NCBI RefSeq assembly: GCF_002237655.1
Contig: NZ_NOKT01000008.1
Coordinates: forward strand, 62,001-126,000
Direction of reading: 5' to 3'
Source: Streptomyces sp. XY006
GTDB taxonomy: Bacteria > Actinomycetota > Actinomycetes > Streptomycetales > Streptomycetaceae
Length of the DNA: 64,000 bases
Positions 1 through 7,327 of the stretch are shown here, piece after piece. Both the position numbers and the translations under genes were made by a program. Position 1 is the stretch's first letter, and each line of letters starts with the position of its first letter. The notes beneath the pieces were generated by a model. The model was not told the DNA's origin, ran no database searches, and worked only from the letters and a program-made list of their open reading frames with translations.

Positions 1-2619
1 GATGGCTCCGGAGACGCTGACGTGCTTGTCGAGTTCGGTGAACGTGTCGTGGTGCTTCGGTTTGTGGCGTTCCAGATCGTTCGGCACCATCGAGGCGAGG
101 ACTCCGAGGACGTCGGCGCGGGTGGCGACCCGCTCCTCCTCGGACATCCAGCTGCGGACCAGGTCCTGCACCACACGGCAGACCATGAGCGTCTGGGACG
201 GCAGATCCTGCACGGCGAGTGACTGCTTGCCGAGGAGGTTGAGATGCTTATACAGCGTGAAAACCGAGTCACCGAGTTCGGGGTCGAACGGCTTCAGTAG
301 TTGCACCATTCCGTCCGACTGGATGACGTTCATGCCCACGCCGTCCGGTGAGAGGAAGGAGCACAGGTCGAGGAGGCGGGCGGCGGCCGGGGACTGGTCC
401 CGGAGGTCGTCGTACGCCAGGCGGCACACACCGGTGAACTCCTGGTACTCCGGCAGCACTGCCTCTTGTGAAGCCATCTGACCGCTGTCGAGCAAGGCGA
501 TGTACGGTTCGATGTCCTGCGGGCAGGTGCGTAGGACGGCGGCTGCCGCCTCCTCCGCGATGGGCAAGTGACCCAACCGCTCGGCGAGCCGCAACAACTC
601 GTCCTCGGCGGAGCCGGGAAGCCTGTGGCTGAGCAGCGCCACACTCTCCTCGGGCGAGAAGGGCGTCACGGAATGTCTCGTGTATTCGGCGGGAGCCCAG
701 TCCATGTTGGTCGATGTGATCAGGACGTGCCCCGAGCCGCCAGTGGGGATGTAGTCCTCGACAGCCTGTTGATCCGACGCCCCGTCGAAGACGAGCAGCC
801 ATCGGCGCAGTTGTGGATACCGCGCCTGCCTCAGGTCGTCCAGCAGCGCCTGCCGTTCCTCGCCGGAGCGCTGGCCACCGGTCTTGACATTGACCTCTCG
901 GGCCAGTTTGGTGAAGGAGTCCTGGACGCTCTCGGGGGTCGCTGCCGGCACCCACCACACCAGGTCGTATTGCGATGCGAACCGGTGGGCGTATTCGAGG
1001 GCGATCTGCCGCTTGCCCACACCTGTCAGCCCGCACAGGACCTGAGGCGGCGAGTAGCCCGCGCCGGAGTAATCGAATGCGTTCCTCAGGGCGTCGAGCT
1101 GATCGACGCGGCCGACGAAACCGGTATTGCGCATCGACAGGTTCCACACCGTCGGCTGAAGCCCGGGGAAGCGGGGACCTGCCCAGGCCGTGTCCTGTGA
1201 GGTGTGGGTGGACAGCCCGAAATGGCTGAGCAACTCCTGGCGGGCGACGTCCTCGCTCTGCCCGTCGAGCGTGATGGTGTCCTGCCGGCTGAACTCGAAG
1301 TGTGGCGCCAACCGCGCGGTGCCCACCCGTACGCCGATGATGCGCTGGTCGCGGGGGCCGCTGCCGACCGGTGCTCCGGTGGTGAGGCGGGCGACCGTGT
1401 CGCCGGCCGGTGTCCCGGCGAGGTGCGGGGACAGCAGGGCGAGGACGTACGTGGTGTCGGGCAGGGAGTCGGCGGGCTTGTCACCCGGTGGGACGATGTG
1501 AACCCGGGTCGGCCGCAGGAGCTCACCGATCCAGTCCGCCCAGAGCTGGTCGTTGGGCGCGTGCAGCAGCGTGACTGTGCAGGGTTCGGTCTCCTGCTCG
1601 GCTTGGAGCCTCTCACGATGCGCGAGAAGTCGGCGATAGGCCCTGTACTGGGCGGATGAAGGCGGCTGCAGGGCGCATATCTCACCGTCGGTGATCCGGT
1701 CGACGAGGTGTACGTACGCCGCGACGATGCTGCCGCTCACGCGGGGATCCTCCCGCATGACCGCGAGTTCCTCGCCGTACGTGTAGTACGGCACGTACGG
1801 CACGCGCATCTGCCCCCAGTAGGTGGCGAGCGCGTCTTCGTCCGTGAAGCCGAGGTACGGGTCGAGCGCCTGTCGCGCTTCGACGAAACGCTGGTCCAGA
1901 CGGTCACGTTCATTCTGGTCCACCCTCATCTGCACGAAATGCAGCTCGGTGTCCGGTCGGTACCGGCGGATGAGCTCAGCTGCCCTGCGCGCGCCCTGAA
2001 TGGCCTGAGGATTCAGGGTCAGGGCGATGACCACCTTGTCGGGCAGGGTCAGCGTGCAGATCCTCGCTCCGTCGGAGAAGCCCGTACGGCTGTCGATCAG
2101 GATGTAGTCGTAGTCGCTGTCGCGCAGCCGCTCTCGCAGCGCCTCGAGGAACTCCTGGCCGTCGTCACTGGTGTGGAACCCCGTCCAGTTGAAGTCGGCC
2201 AAGCGGTTGGCGTACTCCTCGTCCATACGCCCGGGGCCCATGTAGTGCAGCCGTCCGCCGCCGGGAAAGGTGTGGTCAAGTCCGATCTGATACCGCTCGA
2301 AGTCAGTGTGCTGTGGGTGCAGGGCCCGCAGGTCGTCATCGTGGATGTCGGCGGCGGCACCGGCGAAGGCGGAGAACATGTCCAGCACGCCGTCGGCGTA
2401 GCTGAGGTCGGAGACGGGGAGGAAGGCGCCGTAGTAGAGGTGGAGGTCGGGTGCTTCAAGGTCCCAGTCGATGACCAGAACCGACTTGCCCTGGCTGGCG
2501 ATGATCCAGGCGGCGTTGGCCAGTGCCATGGTGCGGCCGGCTCCGCCCTTGAAGGAGTAGAAGGAAACGATCTTCGCTGGACTCGGCGAACCGGACGTCT
2601 TTGCCAACCTGGTGCTCAT
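1..2619 (-). CDS. ParA-like KGGAGRT ATPase + TIR-like + NB-ARC (STAND) protein, FxsT-like; 3' end outside window
   Basis: Only the first 873 codons are seen; the frame stays open to base 1. Residues about 15-250 are a ParA/MinD-type P-loop ATPase: KGGAGRT at 24-30 (the arginine variant of the KGGxGKT box), DWDLEAPDL at 51-59, and a later ILIDSRTG Walker B strand. Residues about 345-465 resemble a TIR-like fold (TVTLLHAP, YVLALLSP) but I see no clear catalytic Glu. From about 490 an NB-ARC module follows: GLTGVGKRQIALEY near 530, with Arg where the P-loop Thr/Ser is expected, then WLLVFDGA as Walker B and GHVLITST. A helical, possibly TPR, part should follow off the edge. ATG at 2619 sits behind GAGGCGGGAA; an in-frame ATG at 2631 overlaps that RBS. 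By family it matches the KGGVGR-ATPase/FxsT partners of FxSxx-COOH systems. It lies 64 bp after the fxsC-like gene, probably in one operon. Confidence 0.85.
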   Translation of the reverse strand, partial: MSTRLAKTSGSPSPAKIVSFYSFKGGAGRTMALANAAWIIASQGKSVLVIDWDLEAPDLHLYYGAFLPVSDLSYADGVLDMFSAFAGAAADIHDDDLRALHPQHTDFERYQIGLDHTFPGGGRLHYMGPGRMDEEYANRLADFNWTGFHTSDDGQEFLEALRERLRDSDYDYILIDSRTGFSDGARICTLTLPDKVVIALTLNPQAIQGARRAAELIRRYRPDTELHFVQMRVDQNERDRLDQRFVEARQALDPYLGFTDEDALATYWGQMRVPYVPYYTYGEELAVMREDPRVSGSIVAAYVHLVDRITDGEICALQPPSSAQYRAYRRLLAHRERLQAEQETEPCTVTLLHAPNDQLWADWIGELLRPTRVHIVPPGDKPADSLPDTTYVLALLSPHLAGTPAGDTVARLTTGAPVGSGPRDQRIIGVRVGTARLAPHFEFSRQDTITLDGQSEDVARQELLSHFGLSTHTSQDTAWAGPRFPGLQPTVWNLSMRNTGFVGRVDQLDALRNAFDYSGAGYSPPQVLCGLTGVGKRQIALEYAHRFASQYDLVWWVPAATPESVQDSFTKLAREVNVKTGGQRSGEERQALLDDLRQARYPQLRRWLLVFDGASDQQAVEDYIPTGGSGHVLITSTNMDWAPAEYTRHSVTPFSPEESVALLSHRLPGSAEDELLRLAERLGHLPIAEEAAAAVLRTCPQDIEPYIALLDSGQMASQEAVLPEYQEFTGVCRLAYDDLRDQSPAAARLLDLCSFLSPDGVGMNVIQSDGMVQLLKPFDPELGDSVFTLYKHLNLLGKQSLAVQDLPSQTLMVCRVVQDLVRSWMSEEERVATRADVLGVLASMVPNDLERHKPKHHDTFTELDKHVSVSGAI

Positions 2620-2683
2620 TTCCCGCCTCATGCGCTCAGCCCGGGCCCGGCGACGCGCCGGGCGTACTGCTCAGTACCGGAGG

Positions 2684-3946
2684 TCACGGTTTCGCCCCGT
2701 GCCTGAGCCAGCCGACGCGTTCTCGCTGCTTTCGGACGCGCCGTTCCGCTGGACTCTCGATCGTCAACTCGCCCGCTTTGCCTTGGGTGCCTCCCGTTTC
2801 ATGTGCCGAATCGGTGACGGAGTCGGCCATGACGGCCACCACGATGTGCGCGAGCGCTTCGCGACTTCCCGCTTCGTGGTGGGCCGCGTTCAGCATCCGT
2901 GTCGGGGTCCTGCAGAGCGCCTCGCGCAGCCGGATCGCGTGGGCCGTGCTCTCCTCGTCCGCCCGGGCGAGTACGACGACGACGGCGGCGATCCGCGCAC
3001 GCGACCGCACGATGCGCTCCCACAGCGCGCGGAACGCGGGATCATCCGTCAGCCAGGGGTCGACCACGACCAGCACGGTCGCCGACTCGTCGAGTTCCTC
3101 CGGCCACGGCTCGTCCGGCTCGGGCACTGCGACGGCCAGGCTGTCGACTCCGCAGGCGCGAGCCGCGTAACCGACGGTCGACGGCACCGTCTCGTCGTGG
3201 TGGGGGAGGAAGGGACGCCACTCCTTGGCGTGATCGCCGTAGTAGTCGACATGGTCGCGCAGCCGCCTCATCCGGTCGCTGGTGCCGGCTACCAACAGAA
3301 GCGTCATGCGTCGGCCGGCGTGGTCCGGTGTGGCGGCACCGGGGGGGTCAGACAGCGGTCCTGCGACGTCACGCCGTTTGGGCCGCATGGCGCGGCTCGG
3401 TCCGAACTGAGGGGGGACCGCTCGGCTTTCCGCCTCGGACATGACCGGCGGTGGTCCTTCGGCGGCGCGCATCAGCCGCGCCGCCACACGACGGACGATC
3501 CTGCGGTACTGGTCCCGGCTGCGTGGGTCTTGCTGCAGGCAGAGCACACCGGGCCCCTGGTACACCTCGTCGACGATGTGAGGGATCGCCGTGACAGGCC
3601 GGGGAAGTACCAACGCGTCCGAGCGCCACACGACGCCGACCAGCGAGTCGGGACGCATCCCGGTGCGTCGCATGCAGCGGTCCATTCGCTCGGCGAAGAC
3701 CGACCACTCCGAGGCGCACTGCGCGTCGTCCACATACTCGGCCGAGTAGAGGACCAGCAGTGCGCGACAGTCGAGCACTGCGGCATCGGGTCCGGAGGCC
3801 GGCTCGGGGTGCTTCAACCGGCCCTCGGTGGAGGGGCCGCGACCCAGCACGCTGCAGATCTCGTTCTGGACATCGACGTGGAACCGTTGAACCGGCCCTC
3901 TGTCGCCGGTCGAGCTGGCGTAGCTGGTAAAGAACAACGGCCCCAT
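2684..3946 (-). CDS. fxsC: TIR-like protein, FxsC-like
   Basis: 420 aa, soluble. The N-terminal half is a TIR-like fold: FFTSYA at 5-10, LLVLYSAEYVDD at 63-74 and CASEW at 77-81, where Glu80 sits where the catalytic Glu of TIR NADases is normally found. The second half, from about residue 210 (MTLLLVAGTS, YYGDHAKEWRPF, TVLVVVDPW), is a second alpha/beta domain typical of FxsC proteins. The two are joined by an Arg/Pro-rich linker. It lies between a radical SAM gene and a ParA/TIR/NB-ARC gene, the usual FxsB-FxsC-FxsT neighbourhood. ATG at 3946 follows GGGGGGG. The biochemical role of FxsC is unknown; NAD hydrolysis or nucleotide-signal binding is inference from the TIR fold. Confidence 0.82.
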   Translation of the reverse strand: MGPLFFTSYASSTGDRGPVQRFHVDVQNEICSVLGRGPSTEGRLKHPEPASGPDAAVLDCRALLVLYSAEYVDDAQCASEWSVFAERMDRCMRRTGMRPDSLVGVVWRSDALVLPRPVTAIPHIVDEVYQGPGVLCLQQDPRSRDQYRRIVRRVAARLMRAAEGPPPVMSEAESRAVPPQFGPSRAMRPKRRDVAGPLSDPPGAATPDHAGRRMTLLLVAGTSDRMRRLRDHVDYYGDHAKEWRPFLPHHDETVPSTVGYAARACGVDSLAVAVPEPDEPWPEELDESATVLVVVDPWLTDDPAFRALWERIVRSRARIAAVVVVLARADEESTAHAIRLREALCRTPTRMLNAAHHEAGSREALAHIVVAVMADSVTDSAHETGGTQGKAGELTIESPAERRVRKQRERVGWLRHGAKP

Positions 3947-4207
3947 AGCATCCCCCCCAAGGGCCTGCCTCCTGTTGCAACCACGGTCGGGTCGTTTGTC
4001 CAGGGACCCACATCGACGCGGTGTGCGCAGGGAGGATTCAGTTGTGCGTCACCCCCACGCCAATTGACCTCTATGCTATGTGATTTTGCCCACCAGGTGC
4101 CCTCGAAAACCCGACATTGTCTATTGAGTCGCCCGAAAGAACGCAGGCTGTCGTACATGTGCGCTGGTTGTCGCCGCTTTTCGGGCGTGCGTTCCGGAAT
4201 ATGGCAG
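3947..4207. other. 260-bp gap between fxsB-like and fxsC-like genes
   Basis: This gap is visibly more AT-rich around 4060-4140 than the rest of the window. I read all minus-strand frames for a short peptide ending in Phe-x-Ser-x-x-stop, as expected of an FxsA precursor, and found none. The closest terminal match, at about 4121-4138, ends FRATQ with no upstream start codon. It may hold an internal promoter for fxsC, but no -10/-35 pair stands out. Confidence 0.5.
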
Positions 4208-5464
4208 TCATTGATCCGCCCGGAGTGCGATGTGCCGGATGAGGGTGGAGATGTCCCTGCAGTAGACGGAGGGATTGGCGAAGCCGCAGCCGCGACCGAA
4301 GCGATGAGCGCGCAGTCCACCACCGCATACCCGCACCAAGGGGCACTCGCGGCACAATCGGCACAGTGAGCCCACACCGTCTTCCGGGGCGCCGTCGAGT
4401 GCCAGCAAGGCGTCGAAGGAGTGGCTGAATACGGTGCCCCCCGTGTGGGCCGCCCCATCCGCCACGGCGTTGAGTGACTCCGTCCACGAGACGGCTCCGT
4501 CGGTCTCGATTGCCACGGCTGCCGTCGGCATGGTGCCCAGTACTTCGCTGCTGCTTCCCCCGGTGCCGCGTGACAGGAGGTCGATGGACTCGAAGAGCCG
4601 AATCCGCATCGGCTGCCCGGTCGCCCGCCACCTGTCGTGCACAGCGCACAGCCACGCTCCGTACGGTGCCTCGCTGTTGCCCCATCCGGCCGGCGGATGG
4701 TCCCAAGTGGCATGCGGCAGAAGGAAGTCCGCAGCGGGCGGGTGGTGGGTGGCGAGTGCGTCGAAGGTGCGCACGGGATCGTTCGCAGGGTCGATCGTGC
4801 ACAGCAGGCCACCGAACAACGGCCGGTAGCGAGCGCGTGACAGCAGGGCGAGCGCGGCGGTCACCCGAGCGTGACTGCCCCGGCCGGCGCCGGGCCCCCG
4901 CCGGTGCCGGTCATGCGCTTCGGCGTAGCCGTCCAGGCTGACACCCACCTGCACGTTCAAGTCCAGCAGCAGGTCCAGAAGTGCCTCGCTGAGCAGTACG
5001 CCGTTGGTCTGCAGGGCGAAGTCCACCGCCGTGCCGGCTCCCGACGCGGCTCGGCGGACCATCGTGGTGAAGTCGGCGATCACTCGTGGACCGGCGAGAA
5101 GTGGCTCACCGCCGTGCAGGAGCACGCGGACGCGCTCCAGCCGGTGCCGCCGTGCGTGCTCGGCGATCCGCAGGGCGAGTTGCCGGCGCACCGGCGCGGG
5201 CATGATCCGGGGGCGTTCTCGCCAACCGGAATCACGCAATTCATAGACGTAGCAGTAGTCGCAGCTGAGATTGCATCGGCTGGACAGCTTGGTGATGAAT
5301 TGATCGAATGCCTTGAGTGTTGTCCTGCCATCCTCGGTTACGGATATTTGAGGTTCTGGCCAGTGATTCTGAGGCGGTGTGGAGTCATCCCATGTGGGGC
5401 CCTGACGCCTATTCCCGACTGCCGACAATGACGTAGTGTCAAGGCTCGGCGAGGTTCCGTGCAT
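4208..5464 (-). CDS. fxsB: radical SAM/SPASM peptide maturase, FxsB-like
   Basis: 418 aa from ATG 5464. The radical SAM cluster motif CNLSCDYCY lies at 64-72 after KAFDQFITKLSSR, followed by LLHGGEPLL and FALQTNGVLL, all typical of peptide-modifying rSAM enzymes. The C-terminus is Cys-rich (CRLCRECPLVRVCGGG, then GRGCGF and SVYC), matching an auxiliary SPASM/twitch iron-sulfur site. FxsB enzymes install cyclophane crosslinks on FxSxx-COOH precursors; that substrate is known for the family but no precursor is visible here. The open frame extends to 5632, but that part is Arg-rich and unlike the family. The start is not certain because the RBS (GGGGGGTCGG) is poor and a TTGACA hexamer lies just inside the chosen start (5437-5442), so a later start is possible. 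Confidence 0.85.
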   Translation of the reverse strand: MHGTSPSLDTTSLSAVGNRRQGPTWDDSTPPQNHWPEPQISVTEDGRTTLKAFDQFITKLSSRCNLSCDYCYVYELRDSGWRERPRIMPAPVRRQLALRIAEHARRHRLERVRVLLHGGEPLLAGPRVIADFTTMVRRAASGAGTAVDFALQTNGVLLSEALLDLLLDLNVQVGVSLDGYAEAHDRHRRGPGAGRGSHARVTAALALLSRARYRPLFGGLLCTIDPANDPVRTFDALATHHPPAADFLLPHATWDHPPAGWGNSEAPYGAWLCAVHDRWRATGQPMRIRLFESIDLLSRGTGGSSSEVLGTMPTAAVAIETDGAVSWTESLNAVADGAAHTGGTVFSHSFDALLALDGAPEDGVGSLCRLCRECPLVRVCGGGLRAHRFGRGCGFANPSVYCRDISTLIRHIALRADQ

Positions 5465-5652
5465 CCGACCCCCCGTTCGGAACCGGGGGTCGGCTAGGTA
5501 CCACACCGGAGCGGCGGACGGCGTGGCGGTATGGGCCCCCGCCCAGCGTACGAGGAACGACCGGTGTCCCATGAGCAGCCAACTGGCCAACGTCAGGTTC
5601 GTCTTGGCGTGACAACGGCGATCGCGGGGCAATGGGAGTGAAGGGGTTGAAC

Positions 5653-6747
5653 ATGGCCAACGACTTCATCACAAGCTTCGCCGCCGTAGAGAACCGGGCT
5701 TACGCGGCACGATTTCACCAGGACTTGGTCCAGGCCGTGGCGCGCCGCAAGGGCCGGGCGGTCAGTGCGGCCATGTGCCGCGGCGGAGGCGAGGCGAACC
5801 GCCCTCTCGTCGCCGAGACCAAGGTTTTCGTCGCCCTGTGCTCGCCTGCCTACTACAACGACCACGGCTGCGGTGCCGACTGGGCGGTGTTCCAACACCG
5901 ACTGCACCTCGTTCCGTCCCGGTTTCGCGCCGAGCCGACGGCCCGGGTCCTGGTGCGCTGGCAGCCGGCCCAGCCCCCTCTTCACCTTCCCCTCGCCCCG
6001 GTCCTCAGCGGTGAGATCACGGACAGCTACGCCTGCCAGGGCATCTACGGCATCATCCGCGAGGAGGGGCCCCGCTCCGCGGTGTACCAGGATGCCGTCG
6101 GCAAGATCGCCGACGCCGTCTGTGGAGCGCATGAGTGCAGTCCGCCGACGGTGTCCCTCGGTGAAGTGCCCGACCTCGCGCTCCCGTTCCCCCGACGTGC
6201 GGGCGATGCACGCACCGATGACGGTTCACCGGCTCCGCGGGCCAGTGTGCCGCAGCCGCGCAAGGCGACGGAGGATACCCAGAGACCGTGCGTGTTCCTG
6301 TCGTACGCGCATGAGGAGGACGGTGACGTTCACAAGGGCAGAGTCGCGGCACTGGGCGGACGGCTTCGCAGTGAGGGAATCGGCGTCCTGCTCGACACGG
6401 ACGCCCACCGCAAAGGTCCCCAGCACTGGGGCCGGTGGATGCGCAAGCAGTACAACGAAGCGGACTTCGTGGTCGTGATCGTCTCACCGGCGTACAAGCG
6501 CCGTGCTGAGCACGAAGAGGAGCCGGGCAAGGGCGACGGGGTGGGGTACGAGGCGGACTTCATCCTCGACGAGCGCATGACTGACCGTCAGTGGTACGAA
6601 CGGATTCTCCTGGTGTCCTTCCCCGAACACGGTAGGGCGTGCATACCCGATTTCCTGAAAGGCGTGACACTCTACACGCTCGATCCCGAGACGGGTGAGG
6701 GGGACCTGCCGGACCTGGTGGACTACATCAAAAGCAAGGCACCCTGA
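5653..6747 (+). CDS. FxsC-type TIR-like domain fused to a SEFIR domain
   Basis: 364 aa. Residues 1-160 align by eye with the N-terminal domain of the divergent FxsC-like protein: RFHQDLVQAV, VFVALCSPAYYND, then GCGADWAVF where FxsC has CASEW, and a shared end (ACQGIYGI...). A Pro/Arg linker (170-210) leads to a SEFIR/TIR-family domain at 212-345: RPCVFLSYAHEED, LRSEGIGVLLD, HWGRWM, ADFVVVIVSPAYKRR, GVGYEAD and IPDFLKG. The possible catalytic Glu is Asp in the first domain (Asp76); Glu300 is in the usual SEFIR place. ATG 5653 follows AAGGGGTTGAAC; an in-frame ATG at 5632 is less likely. It is transcribed away from fxsB and towards a small membrane protein. An immune or signalling role is inference. 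Confidence 0.78.
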   Translation: MANDFITSFAAVENRAYAARFHQDLVQAVARRKGRAVSAAMCRGGGEANRPLVAETKVFVALCSPAYYNDHGCGADWAVFQHRLHLVPSRFRAEPTARVLVRWQPAQPPLHLPLAPVLSGEITDSYACQGIYGIIREEGPRSAVYQDAVGKIADAVCGAHECSPPTVSLGEVPDLALPFPRRAGDARTDDGSPAPRASVPQPRKATEDTQRPCVFLSYAHEEDGDVHKGRVAALGGRLRSEGIGVLLDTDAHRKGPQHWGRWMRKQYNEADFVVVIVSPAYKRRAEHEEEPGKGDGVGYEADFILDERMTDRQWYERILLVSFPEHGRACIPDFLKGVTLYTLDPETGEGDLPDLVDYIKSKAP

Positions 6748-6788
6748 GATCACCAGGCACAAACGAAGCGGAGGGCGGGCCCACCCCC

Positions 6789-7235
6789 TCAGACGTTGAC
6801 GGCCACGAGCGCCCCGTCGGCGATCAGCAAGGCACCGTAGAAGAGTTGAAGCGTTCGGGAGAACGTCGCCTCGAACCAGCTGATCCGATGCAGATACGGG
6901 CGCACGTCCATGGAAAGCGTCTCCACCTCGATGCCGGGACGCCGTACATCGTCGTACAGGTACCGGAACAGCCGCTCCTGGCGGAGGAAGAGGCCGTCGA
7001 GGAACCAGAAGCACGCCAGCGGCACCAACCCGCTGGCGGCCACTTGCCAGCTTTGCTGGCTGGAAGAGACGGCGAAGAAACCCGCAGCGAGTGTCAACGC
7101 CCATCCCTTCACCAGGAAGGAATGGTTCGACAGCCGTGTGATGACGGCCTGCAGGAACTCCAGATGCTTGAGGCGGTCCTCGCCCAGCGACGCCCCGTGT
7201 AAGGCCCCCGAACCCGCATCGTCCAGCGTGGACAT
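6789..7235 (-). CDS. small multi-pass membrane protein of unknown function
   Basis: 148 aa. A hydrophilic N-terminus carries KHLEFLQAVITRLSNHSF (23-40) directly before KGW and three likely membrane segments (about 43-57, 64-83, 128-148). Between segments 2 and 3 is a basic/aromatic loop (FLRQERLFRYLYDDVRRP). I recall small bacterial membrane proteins with the same HLEF-x-Q...SF-x-KGW block but cannot give a family name or function. ATG 7235 follows AGGGGGATGG. It converges on the TIR/SEFIR gene, with stops only about 40 bp apart. A membrane effector role, like the 2TM effectors of other TIR/CBASS-like systems, is a guess from this pairing. Confidence 0.7.
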   Translation of the reverse strand: MSTLDDAGSGALHGASLGEDRLKHLEFLQAVITRLSNHSFLVKGWALTLAAGFFAVSSSQQSWQVAASGLVPLACFWFLDGLFLRQERLFRYLYDDVRRPGIEVETLSMDVRPYLHRISWFEATFSRTLQLFYGALLIADGALVAVNV

Positions 7236-7327
7236 CCATCCCCCTGTGCCGCCGTGTTCTTCATCCTAGGCAGTCCCACCCGACCAGGCACTCGTACGGC
7301 CGGTATCCCTCGGTGGTGGGGGCGGAA

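Noticed and set aside
4121-4200. FxsA-like peptide between fxsB and fxsC
   Set aside because: The best end is FRATQ, without the required Ser, and the frame has no start codon after its last upstream stop.
5439-5672. A 77-codon frame upstream of fxsB as the precursor peptide
   Set aside because: It ends in NLAEP, not FxSxx, overlaps the start of the divergent gene and has no RBS.
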